Below, one piece after another: positions 1-7,283 of a stretch of 18,260 bases of DNA. The DNA comes from an uncultured Collinsella sp. (GTDB lineage Bacteria > Actinomycetota > Coriobacteriia > Coriobacteriales > Coriobacteriaceae): the NCBI GenBank assembly GCA_900543945.1, contig UQTN01000036.1:1-18260 (forward strand), read 5' to 3'. The notes below the pieces were generated by a model, which saw only the letters and a list, made by a program, of their open reading frames with translations, was not told the DNA's origin and ran no database searches. How positions within the stretch are numbered: the first letter of the stretch is position 1; each line of letters begins with the position of its first letter. The position numbers and the translations under genes are program-made.

Positions 1-16
1 GAGTTCCGCACGCAAA

Positions 17-44
17 GAAGGCCACTTAATGTGGCCTTCGTCTT
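17..44 (-). terminator. Rho-independent terminator of the cell-wall hydrolase gene
   Basis: A perfect 9-bp stem (17-25 with 31-39, GAAGGCCAC/GTGGCCTTC) encloses a 5-nt loop. Read on the minus strand the stem is followed by a TTTG stretch, so it fits termination of the minus-strand hydrolase gene that ends at 171. The plus-strand flank (GTCTT) is only weakly T-rich. It may also serve a plus-strand gene lying outside the window. Confidence 0.6.
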
Positions 45-48
45 GCGC

Positions 49-142
49 AGGACTGCCCGAGCAGGCAATCAAATATATTGCGGGCGCGGGGCCCAACCAG
101 TCTAGGACTGCCCGAGCAGGCAACCTAATGCCTTTCGGGCAG
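49..142. repeat. 20-bp direct repeat pair and adjoining hairpin
   Basis: The sequence from AGGACTGCCC to GAGCAGGCAA is present twice without mismatch, at 49-68 and 104-123. The second copy also begins an imperfect hairpin: CTGCCCG at 108-114 pairs with CGGGCAG at 136-142, and GGC/GCC pair further in. The block lies between the hydrolase stop codon and its terminator. Function is unknown. It could be a 3' mRNA structure or a small dispersed repeat. Confidence 0.55.
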
Positions 143-170
143 CCACGGACCAACTTACTTCAAACCGCAG

Positions 171-1376
171 TTACGACAGCACCACGCCGCCGAGCCAGCC
201 CCAACGCACGCCAGAGCCCGTACCGTAGAACGAAATAAACGAATCGAGCGACTTCGACGTAATGGGACCCTCGTTACTCATAACGATGCCGCCGCCGATA
301 TAGATGCCCACATGGCCATACAGCAGGCCCGGCGTACCGGTACCGCTATGCGAGGAGTCGGCCACGATCATGCCTACCTGCAGCGCCGAGCGGTCGGAGC
401 TATAGCACCAGGCGTTAAACATATCGCACGCGTTGCCGCCAAAGTAGCCAACGCCGGCGTTGCGGAAGACGTTGGTAACCCACGCTGCGCACCAGTTCTG
501 ACCCGGGGAAGGCGTGGAGTAGCACGCGTTGACGACGGCCTGCTGCTTGCCCGATCCGGCATTCTGCTGCGGAGTTCCGGGGGCATACGATCCGCCACCC
601 GAGCTTGAACCACCCGAGTAGGAATTGTTCTTGTTTGCGGCGGCCGCGGCAGCGGCAGCCTTCTTGGCAGCCTCCTCAGCCTGAGCGGCAGCAAGAATCT
701 CGGAATCGCGCTGGGCCATGAGCTCCTTGACATCGTCGGAGAGGCCGTTCAGAACCGTCTGGACCTCCTGCTGCTTAGCCTGCATGTCCTGCATCTGAGC
801 AGTCTGCTGGTCCTTGAGCTTCTCCAAGTCGGCTTTTTGCGACTCGAGCTCAGACTTTTGTGTATCGAGCTCTTTCTGGATGGTCTGGATGTCCTCGATG
901 GCGTCACGGTCGCTCTTGTTGATCTTCTCGACGTAATGCGCGTTAGCGACGAGCTCCTCAAACGAACCAGAAGCGAGCAGCAACGACAGGATGTTGGTGC
1001 CGCCCGACTTGTAGCTGGCGGCAACGCGATCGGAAAGGTCGCCGCGTTTCTCTTTGAGCTCGGCCTTCTTGGTGTCGATCTGAGCCTGCGTCTCGTCAAT
1101 CTGGCCCTGCACGCCTTCGATATCGCTGAGGGTCTGGGCATTCTTGTTGGCGAGCGTCGCGTACTCATTGGCGATGCTGTCGAGCTGAGCCTGGACCTCG
1201 TCGAGCTGGGCCTGGGCGGCATTTAGTTTGTCGGTGGTTTCTTGGCTGGCCTCAGCCGCATGGGCGCGGGCGGGTAGGCCAAAAAGAACAGCCACGGAAG
1301 CGGCGCCGAAAAGAGCCTTAAGGGCAGTGCGGCGCGAAAGCTCCTGCGAAAAAATGGAATCGTTGTTCGGTGACAT
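171..1376 (-). CDS. Secreted coiled-coil NlpC/P60-like peptidoglycan hydrolase
   Basis: 401 aa. Residues 1-41 form a signal peptide with a twin-arginine type motif (SRRTALK), a hydrophobic stretch and an Ala-x-Ala cleavage site (AHA-AEA). Residues of about 42-232 are a long Gln/Glu/Lys-rich coiled coil of the PcsB/CwlO type. A low-complexity Ala, then Ser/Gly linker (about 233-275) leads to a C-terminal cysteine-peptidase domain. Its likely triad is Cys296 (in NWCAAWV), His355 (in YGHVGIYIG) and Asn368 (in SNEGP). Known proteins of this build cut peptide cross-links of peptidoglycan outside the membrane and help daughter cells separate. The ATG at 1376 has a GGAG Shine-Dalgarno about 6 nt upstream. 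It stands alone, divergent from galE. The exact bond cleaved is not readable from sequence, and the catalytic domain could equally be called CHAP-like. Confidence 0.85.
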   Translation of the reverse strand: MSPNNDSIFSQELSRRTALKALFGAASVAVLFGLPARAHAAEASQETTDKLNAAQAQLDEVQAQLDSIANEYATLANKNAQTLSDIEGVQGQIDETQAQIDTKKAELKEKRGDLSDRVAASYKSGGTNILSLLLASGSFEELVANAHYVEKINKSDRDAIEDIQTIQKELDTQKSELESQKADLEKLKDQQTAQMQDMQAKQQEVQTVLNGLSDDVKELMAQRDSEILAAAQAEEAAKKAAAAAAAANKNNSYSGGSSSGGGSYAPGTPQQNAGSGKQQAVVNACYSTPSPGQNWCAAWVTNVFRNAGVGYFGGNACDMFNAWCYSSDRSALQVGMIVADSSHSGTGTPGLLYGHVGIYIGGGIVMSNEGPITSKSLDSFISFYGTGSGVRWGWLGGVVLS

Positions 1377-1397
1377 ATGTACTCCGTTACATGCTTA

Positions 1398-1403
1398 TTT
1401 ATA
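1398..1403 (-). promoter_or_regulatory. Possible -10 box of the hydrolase gene
   Basis: On the minus strand TATAAA (1398-1403) sits about 22 nt before the ATG. A poor -35 candidate, TTAATA, lies 18 nt further upstream. The spacing is acceptable but the -35 is weak. Confidence 0.35.
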
Positions 1404-1519
1404 TGTCGCTCAACTCAAACATATTAACGCACATCGCGCCTGTCCCAACTATTTCCACGAACGGCTAGAAAAGCATGGTCAGCGGCTCGCAAATACGCCC
1501 CACACCAAAGGTAAGGATT

Positions 1520-1636
1520 ATGCAAATAACACCCTATGAGTACGTTAACATCAATCCTCTGGTTTTCCTGCCCCGCGTGTTTTGGGCGCCCCCAGCTGCG
1601 CTATACTCCCCTCAAGAAGTGTTCCTGATTCGATAG
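1520..1636 (+). CDS. Possible 38-codon leader ORF upstream of galE
   Basis: The ATG at 1520 has an AAAGG Shine-Dalgarno (1507-1511) 8 nt upstream. It opens a 38-codon frame (MQITPYEYVN..., ending ...VFLIR). Its TAG stop at 1634-1636 overlaps the galE Shine-Dalgarno (AGGAG, 1635-1639), an arrangement that would allow translational coupling. Against it, the best galE promoter -10 (1602-1607) lies inside this frame, so the peptide would need another upstream promoter. The encoded peptide resembles nothing I recognise. Chance is a realistic explanation. Confidence 0.18.
   Translation: MQITPYEYVNINPLVFLPRVFWAPPAALYSPQEVFLIR
1602..1607 (+). promoter_or_regulatory. galE promoter -10 box
   Basis: TATACT at 1602-1607 matches the -10 consensus in 5 of 6 positions. 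It lies 38 nt before the galE start, which would give a 5' leader of about 30 nt. No good -35 is visible; the hexamer 17 nt upstream is TGTTTT. Confidence 0.45.
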
Positions 1637-1644
1637 GAGACTAC

Positions 1645-2706
1645 ATGTCCAAAGCACTCGACCCCAAAGACACCTGCGTCCTCGTTACCGGCGGCGCCGG
1701 CTTTATCGGCTCGCATACCGTCGTTCAGCTGCTCGAGGGTGGCTACCAGGTTGTCGTCGTCGATGACCTCTCCAACTCCAGCGCCGTTGCCATCGACCGC
1801 GTCAAGACCATCGTGGGCGACGAGGCCGCCAAGAACCTCACCTTCTACGAGGCCAACGTGCTCGACCGCGATGCGATGAACAAGATCTTCGATACCCACC
1901 AGATCGACCGTGTCATCCACTTCGCCGGCTTTAAGGCCGTTGGCGAGTCGGTGAGCAAGCCCGTCGAGTACTACCACAACAATATCGAGAACACCCTGGT
2001 GCTCATCGATGTCATGCGCAACCACGGTTGCAAGTCCATCATCTTCTCGAGCTCTTCGACCGTCTACGGCGATCCGGACAATCCGCCCGTCACCGAAGAG
2101 GACCCCAAGAAGCCCGCGACCAACCCCTATGGTTGGACCAAGTGGATGATTGAGCAGATCCTCATGGACGTCCACACCGCCGACCCCGAGTGGGACGTCG
2201 TGCTGCTCCGTTACTTCAACCCCATCGGCGCTCATCCGTCGGGCCTGATCGGCGAGGACCCCAAGGGTATCCCCAACAACCTGGTGCCTTACGTCGCCCA
2301 GGTCGCCGTCGGTAAGCTCGAGGCCGTTCAGGTCTTTGGCAACGATTACCCCACCCCCGACGGCACCGGTGTTCGCGACTACATCCACGTGTGCGACCTG
2401 GCATCTGGTCACGTGGCCGCCCTCAACTGGATGAACGGCAAGACCGGCGTCGAGATCTTTAACCTGGGCACCGGCACCGGTACCTCGGTACTCGAGGTCG
2501 TCGCTGCCTTCTCCAAGGCCTGCGGCAAGGAGCTGCCCTATGTGATCCGCGAGCGCCGTGCCGGCGACATCGCCGCCAACTGGTGCGATGCCTCCAAGGC
2601 CGAGCGCATGATGGGTTGGAAGGCCCAGTACGATATCGCGGATATGTGCCGTGACAGCTGGAATTGGCAGAGCCACAACCCCAACGGCTTCGCCGACGCC
2701 GAGTAG
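1645..2706 (+). CDS. galE: UDP-glucose 4-epimerase
   Basis: 353 aa. It interconverts UDP-galactose and UDP-glucose with bound NAD in the Leloir pathway, and supplies UDP-galactose for surface glycans. It is an extended short-chain dehydrogenase. The Rossmann NAD motif is at residues 16-22 (GGAGFIG), the catalytic Ser/Thr lies in SSSTVYG (about 135-142), and the catalytic Tyr162 and Lys166 are in YGWTK. The conserved LRYFNPIGAHPSG and GDGTGVRDYIHV-like segments (here PDGTGVRDYIHV) are present, so it looks complete and active. I chose the ATG at 1645 over the in-frame ATG at 1582, because it has AGGAG 5 nt upstream and gives the usual family N-terminus. No galK or galT is adjacent. It is followed by its own strong terminator, so it is transcribed alone. 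Confidence 0.95.
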   Translation: MSKALDPKDTCVLVTGGAGFIGSHTVVQLLEGGYQVVVVDDLSNSSAVAIDRVKTIVGDEAAKNLTFYEANVLDRDAMNKIFDTHQIDRVIHFAGFKAVGESVSKPVEYYHNNIENTLVLIDVMRNHGCKSIIFSSSSTVYGDPDNPPVTEEDPKKPATNPYGWTKWMIEQILMDVHTADPEWDVVLLRYFNPIGAHPSGLIGEDPKGIPNNLVPYVAQVAVGKLEAVQVFGNDYPTPDGTGVRDYIHVCDLASGHVAALNWMNGKTGVEIFNLGTGTGTSVLEVVAAFSKACGKELPYVIRERRAGDIAANWCDASKAERMMGWKAQYDIADMCRDSWNWQSHNPNGFADAE

Positions 2707-2728
2707 CAAATACCTACATACCACTCTT

Positions 2729-2764
2729 GCCCCGATCTCACGTTGTGAGGTCGGGGCTTTTTTA
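2729..2764 (+). terminator. Rho-independent terminator of galE
   Basis: A 13-bp stem (2729-2741 with 2745-2757) with one G-T wobble closes a 3-nt loop. Seven T residues follow directly. It separates galE from the malQ promoter. Confidence 0.92.
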
Positions 2765-2812
2765 TGGCATGTAACCATTCGCCGAAAACCGACCAACTTT
2801 TTTATCTTGCCT

Positions 2813-2842
2813 GTACATGTTTAAACAACATGTTTTACAATA
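2813..2842 (+). promoter_or_regulatory. malQ promoter with embedded operator
   Basis: A good -10, TACAAT (2837-2842), has a weak -35, TGTACA (2813-2818), 18 nt upstream. Between them lies ATGTTTAAACAA (2818-2829), a near match to the TTGTTYAAACAA sites at the ABC operon, gntR and PTS promoters. A wider inverted repeat, ACATGTT/AACATGT with a 5-nt spacer (2816-2834), covers the same place. A repressor bound here would block RNA polymerase. Confidence 0.55.
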
Positions 2843-2926
2843 GGCGTATCAAATCAGAACACCGGGGGCGGACTGCTCTTCCATCGGCAAGCCGACCCCA
2901 CAACAAGAAGGTTGGTGAGCGCATTC

Positions 2927-4432
2927 ATGAAGCGTGCAAGCGGCGTCCTCATGCCCGTCTCATCCCTGCCCGGACCGTACGGCATCGGCGGCTTTGGCTG
3001 GAACGCCTACGACTTTGTCGATTTCCTCGCCTCGTGCAAACAACATTATTGGCAGATTCTGCCCCTTACGACGACGAGCTATGGCGACTCGCCCTATCAG
3101 TCGTTCTCGGCCCGTGCGGGCAACCCCAACTTCATCGACTTTGCCGAGCTTATCGAGGCAGGTTACCTGGAGCAGCGCGATATCGACGGCGTATACCTGG
3201 GCTCCGACCCCAACAATGTCGACTATGGCGCCATCTTTGATGGCCGTCGTCAGATTCTCGACCGCGCCGCCGAGCGCTTTGCCGCCGACAAGCCGGACGA
3301 CTTCGACGACTTTGTCCAAACCAACGAAGACTGGCTCATCCCCTACTGCGAGTTCATGACCGTCAAGGAGGAGTGCGGCCTCAAGGCATTTTGGGAGTGG
3401 CCCGCGGAGCTCCGCACCCGCGGCGAGGCTTCCGCCAAGGTCTGCGCCGACCATCCGGCGCGTATGCTCTACCACCAGATGACGCAGTACTTCTTCGATC
3501 GCCAGTGGAGCCGCCTCAAGGCCTATGCCAACGAGCGCGACATTCTCATCATCGGCGACCTGCCCATCTATGTCTCGCGTGACTCCGTCGAGATGTGGGC
3601 GACACCTGAGCTCTTTAAGATCGACGCCGCCGGCAATCCCGTGAGCGTCGCCGGCACGCCGCCCGACCAGTTCTCGGCTACCGGCCAGTACTGGGGCAAC
3701 CCCATCTACGACTGGGACGCCATGGAGGCCGACGGCTTCTCCTGGTGGGAGGGCCGCATTCGCGCCGCCCTCGACATGTACGACGTCATCCGCCTGGATC
3801 ACTTCCGCGGCTTCGAGGCCTATTGGGAGGTGCCGTTCTCCTCGCCTGATTCGTCCTACGGTTCGTGGACGCAGGGTCCCGGCCTCAAGCTCTTCAAGAC
3901 ACTCGAGGAAAAGCTCGGCACGCTGCCCATCATCGCCGAGGACCTGGGCTTCCTCACCCCCGGCGTCATCGATATGCGCGACAACTCGGGCTTCCCCGGC
4001 ATGAAGATCCTGCAGTTTGCCTTTGAGGGCACCAACTCGTACTACCTGCCGCACAACTACATTGCCAACACCGTCGCCTACGTGGGCACCCACGACAACG
4101 AGACGGCACGCGGCTGGTTTGAAGGAACGGCTACCCCGCGTCAGCGCGAGCAGACAGCCCTGTACACCCATCAGCAGGCCGGCGAACCCATCGCCGACGC
4201 GCTCAACCGAACCATCGCAGCCAGCGTGAGCGACACGTGCATCTACACCATGCAGGACCTGCTCAACTTGGGCAACGAGGCGCGCATCAACACCCCTGCC
4301 ACGCTGGGCGGCAACTGGACCTGGCGCATGCTCGACGGCGCCATCACCCGCGAGCTCGAGCACAAACTCACCGACTGGACCGAGACCTACTTCCGCATCC
4401 CGTCGGAAGCCGAAATCGAGCTTCCTCAATAG
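2927..4432 (+). CDS. malQ: 4-alpha-glucanotransferase (amylomaltase, GH77)
   Basis: 501 aa. It is a cytoplasmic disproportionating enzyme that moves maltosyl or maltodextrin units between alpha-1,4-glucans and releases glucose. This lengthens short maltodextrins so that the phosphorylase can use them. The GH77 motifs are intact: the nucleophile is Asp291 in RLDHFRGFEAYWEVP, the acid/base is Glu338 in IAEDLG, and the transition-state stabiliser is Asp390 in GTHDNETARGW. The length is typical of short bacterial MalQ. I prefer the ATG at 2927: the protein then begins MKRASGVLMPVSSLPGPYGIG, the usual family start, and GGTGAG lies 7 nt upstream. A TTG at 2912 and a GTG at 2915 are alternatives just after AAGAAGG. 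glgP follows on the same strand, so the two likely act together. Confidence 0.95.
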   Translation: MKRASGVLMPVSSLPGPYGIGGFGWNAYDFVDFLASCKQHYWQILPLTTTSYGDSPYQSFSARAGNPNFIDFAELIEAGYLEQRDIDGVYLGSDPNNVDYGAIFDGRRQILDRAAERFAADKPDDFDDFVQTNEDWLIPYCEFMTVKEECGLKAFWEWPAELRTRGEASAKVCADHPARMLYHQMTQYFFDRQWSRLKAYANERDILIIGDLPIYVSRDSVEMWATPELFKIDAAGNPVSVAGTPPDQFSATGQYWGNPIYDWDAMEADGFSWWEGRIRAALDMYDVIRLDHFRGFEAYWEVPFSSPDSSYGSWTQGPGLKLFKTLEEKLGTLPIIAEDLGFLTPGVIDMRDNSGFPGMKILQFAFEGTNSYYLPHNYIANTVAYVGTHDNETARGWFEGTATPRQREQTALYTHQQAGEPIADALNRTIAASVSDTCIYTMQDLLNLGNEARINTPATLGGNWTWRMLDGAITRELEHKLTDWTETYFRIPSEAEIELPQ

Positions 4433-4479
4433 GAGCTACCGCGCCCGACCCCTCCCCACCGTGCGGACGCGCTTGCTTA

Positions 4480-4519
4480 CCCGCGCGAGGCCACCCCAAT
4501 CCCCTCGCGCGGGATTCTT
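4480..4519 (+). terminator. GC-rich hairpin between malQ and glgP
   Basis: A perfect 11-bp stem (4480-4490 with 4503-4513, CCCGCGCGAGG/CCTCGCGCGGG) encloses a 12-nt loop and is followed by ATTCTTAT. The T-tract is poor, so termination may be partial. No clear promoter is visible between this hairpin and glgP, so glgP probably depends on read-through from malQ. The hairpin may set the malQ:glgP ratio or protect the malQ mRNA end. Confidence 0.5.
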
Positions 4520-4560
4520 ATGAATTGCAGACATGTAATCAACCCATTACAGGAGGAAAC

Positions 4561-6828
4561 ATGCCCCAAATTAACCTCATGGAACTCGCCGAGCAGTCTT
4601 TTGGCACCTCGCTCGAGCAGCTCGACGACCGTCGCATTTACAAGCTGCTGGTCAAACTCGTGCAGGAGCGCTCCGCCGCCTGCCCGCTCAACAACGGCAA
4701 GAAAAAGCTCTATTACATTTCCGCCGAATTTTTGATCGGCAAGCTGCTCATCAACAACATGATCGACCTCGGCATCTACGACGAGGTTAAGGACCAGCTC
4801 ACCGCCGCAGGCCACGACCTCAACAAGATCGAGGAGTTCGAGGTCGAGCCGTCGCTCGGCAACGGCGGCCTGGGCCGCCTGGCCGCATGCTTCCTGGATT
4901 CCATCGCCACGCTGGGCTTGACCGGCGATGGCGTGGGCCTCAACTATCACTACGGCCTGTTCCGTCAGCGCTTTGTCGACAACCAGCAGAAGGCCGTCCC
5001 CGACGAGTGGCTCGGTGAGCAGGACATCCTAGTCGACGACGACCGCTCCTACACCGTCGAGTTCGGCGATTTTGCCGTTACCTCCAAGCTCGTCAACATC
5101 GACGTGCCCGGTTACGGCCAGCCCACCAAGAACCGTCTGCGCCTGTTCGACCTGGCGAGCGTCGACGACGGCCTGGTCCCCGGCAGCTCCATCGACTTCG
5201 ACAAGACCGAGATCGCCAAAAACCTCACCTTGTTCCTCTACCCCGACGATTCCGACGAGCAGGGCCGCCTACTTCGCATCTATCAGGAGCACTTCATGGT
5301 GAGCAACGCCGCCCAGCTCCTGATCGACGAGGCTGTCGAGCGCGGCAGCAACCTGCACGATCTGGCCGACTACGCCGTGGTCCAAATTAACGACACGCAC
5401 CCCACCATGGTCATTCCCGAGCTCATCCGCCTGCTCACCACCGAGCACGACATCGAGTTTGACGAGGCCGTTACCATCGTGCGCTCCATGGTCGCCTACA
5501 CCAACCACACGATCCTTGCCGAGGCGCTCGAGAAGTGGCCGCTCGCCAGCCTGCAGAAGGTCTCCCCTGCCATCGCCGACATTATCGTCAAGCTCGATGA
5601 GGTCGCGAAGGCCGAGCACGATGACCCGCGCGTCGCCATCATCGACGAATACGACACCGTCCACATGGCCCACATGGACATCCACTTTGGCTTCTCCATC
5701 AACGGCGTAGCCGCCCTCCACACCAAGATCCTGGAGGACACCGAGCTTCATCCGTTCTACGAGATCTATCCCGAGAAGTTCTCCAACAAGACCAACGGCA
5801 TCACCTTCCGCCGCTGGATCCATGGAGCCAACCCCGCGCTCGCCAGCCTGCTCGACGATGTAATCGGCACCGACTGGCGCAGCACCGGCGATCTGAACAA
5901 ACTCGCCAAGTTCGCCGACGACAAGGACGTTCTTGAGCGCCTGGCCGCCACCAAGGTCGAGGCCAAGGCCATCATGCGCCAGTTCATGGCGCTCGAGCAG
6001 GGCGTGACCATTCCCTCCAACGCCATCATCGACGTCCAGGTCAAGCGCATCCACGAGTACAAGCGTCAGCAGATGCTCGCGCTCTACATCATCTGGAAGT
6101 ACTTCGATATCAAGAACGGCAACAGGCCTAAGCACCCTGTCACCATCATCTTTGGCGGCAAGGCGGCGCCTGCCTACACTATCGCGCAGGACATCATCCA
6201 TCTGATCCTGACGCTGTCGCAGTGGATTGCAAACGACCCCGACGTGGCTCCCTACCTGCAGGTTGTCATGATCGAGAACTACAACGTCACCGCCGCCGAG
6301 CGCGTGATCCCCGCCGCTGACATCTCCGAGCAGATCAGCCTGGCCTCCAAGGAGGCGAGCGGCACCTCCAACATGAAGTTCATGCTCAACGGCGCCCTAA
6401 CCCTGTGCACGCTCGACGGTGCCAACGTGGAGATTGCCGAGCTCGTGGGCGACGAGAACATCTATACCTTTGGTGCCTCGTCCAAACAGGTCGAGCAGCT
6501 CTACGCCGACGGCACCTACAACGCCGGTGCGCTCTACCGCAAGCCCGGCATTAAACTGCTGGTGGACTTCATCACCAACCCGGCCTTTATGGCAACCGGC
6601 AACGCCGAGCGCCTGCAGCGCCTGCACGACGACATTAAGGGCAAGGACTGGTTTATGGCCCTGCTCGACATTGAGGAGTACATCCAGACCAAGGAGCGCG
6701 TGCTGGCCGACTACGAGGACCAGGACGCCTGGATGCGCAAGGCGCTCATCAATATCGCCAACGCCGGCACCTTCTCGTCCGACCGTACGATCTCCCAGTA
6801 CAACGACGAGATCTGGCACCTGAGCTAA
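4561..6828 (+). CDS. glgP: Glycogen/maltodextrin (alpha-glucan) phosphorylase
   Basis: 755 aa. It is a PLP-dependent GT35 enzyme that releases glucose-1-phosphate from the non-reducing ends of alpha-1,4-glucans. Recognisable blocks are EPSLGNGGLGRLAACFLDS near residues 98-116, VQINDTHPTM, the KRIHEYKRQ glucan/phosphate region, and EASGTSNMKF, in which Lys606 should carry PLP. The C-terminal LDGANVEI follows. It is shorter than the usual length of about 800 residues, but no catalytic block is obviously missing. The ATG at 4561 has a perfect AGGAGG 4 nt upstream. A longer in-frame reading back to 4237 would run through malQ and is rejected. Downstream of malQ and beside a sugar importer it most likely works on imported maltodextrin as well as glycogen. 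Which substrate is preferred cannot be read from sequence (glgP versus malP). Confidence 0.93.
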   Translation: MPQINLMELAEQSFGTSLEQLDDRRIYKLLVKLVQERSAACPLNNGKKKLYYISAEFLIGKLLINNMIDLGIYDEVKDQLTAAGHDLNKIEEFEVEPSLGNGGLGRLAACFLDSIATLGLTGDGVGLNYHYGLFRQRFVDNQQKAVPDEWLGEQDILVDDDRSYTVEFGDFAVTSKLVNIDVPGYGQPTKNRLRLFDLASVDDGLVPGSSIDFDKTEIAKNLTLFLYPDDSDEQGRLLRIYQEHFMVSNAAQLLIDEAVERGSNLHDLADYAVVQINDTHPTMVIPELIRLLTTEHDIEFDEAVTIVRSMVAYTNHTILAEALEKWPLASLQKVSPAIADIIVKLDEVAKAEHDDPRVAIIDEYDTVHMAHMDIHFGFSINGVAALHTKILEDTELHPFYEIYPEKFSNKTNGITFRRWIHGANPALASLLDDVIGTDWRSTGDLNKLAKFADDKDVLERLAATKVEAKAIMRQFMALEQGVTIPSNAIIDVQVKRIHEYKRQQMLALYIIWKYFDIKNGNRPKHPVTIIFGGKAAPAYTIAQDIIHLILTLSQWIANDPDVAPYLQVVMIENYNVTAAERVIPAADISEQISLASKEASGTSNMKFMLNGALTLCTLDGANVEIAELVGDENIYTFGASSKQVEQLYADGTYNAGALYRKPGIKLLVDFITNPAFMATGNAERLQRLHDDIKGKDWFMALLDIEEYIQTKERVLADYEDQDAWMRKALINIANAGTFSSDRTISQYNDEIWHLS

Positions 6829-6853
6829 TTCGGTTTCATCGCCCATCCTCTTG

Positions 6854-6887
6854 AAAACGGAGCCACGGCAACGCGGCTCCGTTTTTT
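6854..6887 (+). terminator. Rho-independent terminator of glgP
   Basis: A perfect 11-bp stem (6854-6864 with 6875-6885, AAAACGGAGCC/GGCTCCGTTTT) encloses a 10-nt loop. It ends in a run of six T residues 25 nt after the glgP stop. Confidence 0.92.
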
Positions 6888-6927
6888 GTGCCCGCACGTT
6901 ACCCTGTGATCCGACTCGGCCAAACAA

Positions 6928-7149
6928 TCTCGATCCATAACAACTACTCAACCAAAACGGTCCCAGCCGTTACAGATTGAGACATACCGGCCCCTCCCCT
7001 CGGGTTTATCTCAATCTGTAACATCTAGCAGGTGAAATTCGCCTTTGGTGTTACAGATTTAGATGAAATGGTTAGCTCAGCGGAACCGTCTCGATCTGTA
7101 ACATCTAACGTCCGAAATCGGCCCTATCCGTTACAGATCGAGACAAACG
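6928..7149. repeat. Array of six short repeats in alternating orientation
   Basis: The unit is GTTACAGATYGAGAC. Plus copies are at 6969-6983, 7050-7064 (degenerate end) and 7130-7144. Minus copies are at 6928-6942 (degenerate), 7009-7022 and 7088-7102. Copies of the same orientation recur every 80-81 bp, with the opposite orientation halfway between. The gaps of about 25-27 bp are unrelated to each other. The minus copies at 7009 and 7088 extend into ATCTA. Neighbouring copies can pair as long-loop hairpins with 14- or 15-bp perfect stems. The array fills the convergent gap between the glgP and ABC-operon terminators. No gene is visible between 6888 and 7176. It is not a CRISPR, because orientation alternates, the repeats are short and there are no cas genes. 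Confidence 0.8.
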
Positions 7150-7176
7150 ACCGGTCAGACAGTCCCAACACAAAGA

Positions 7177-7215
7177 AAGGCTCCCCTCTCGCCCAGTGGA
7201 CGGGAGGGGAGCCTT
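7177..7215 (-). terminator. Terminator of the sugar ABC transporter operon
   Basis: A perfect 12-bp stem (7177-7188 with 7204-7215, AAGGCTCCCCTC/GAGGGGAGCCTT) encloses a 15-nt loop. Read on the minus strand it runs into TTTCTTTG, 69 nt past the ATPase stop. Confidence 0.85.
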
Positions 7216-7283
7216 ATATGTGACCACGGCAAAAGGATGGCAAAGCCGCAGTCGCCCAAAGGGAGGGCCTGGATGCACCGGGC

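Noticed and set aside
2960..4429. 489-codon minus-strand frame opposite malQ
   Set aside because: Antisense shadow with no recognisable domain, fully covered by an unmistakable GH77 gene.
4237..4560. N-terminal extension of the phosphorylase by 108 codons
   Set aside because: It would overlap malQ out of frame; the ATG at 4561 has a perfect AGGAGG and gives the normal family start.
6928..7149. CRISPR array
   Set aside because: Repeats are only about 15 bp, alternate in orientation, and there are no cas genes or leader in the window.
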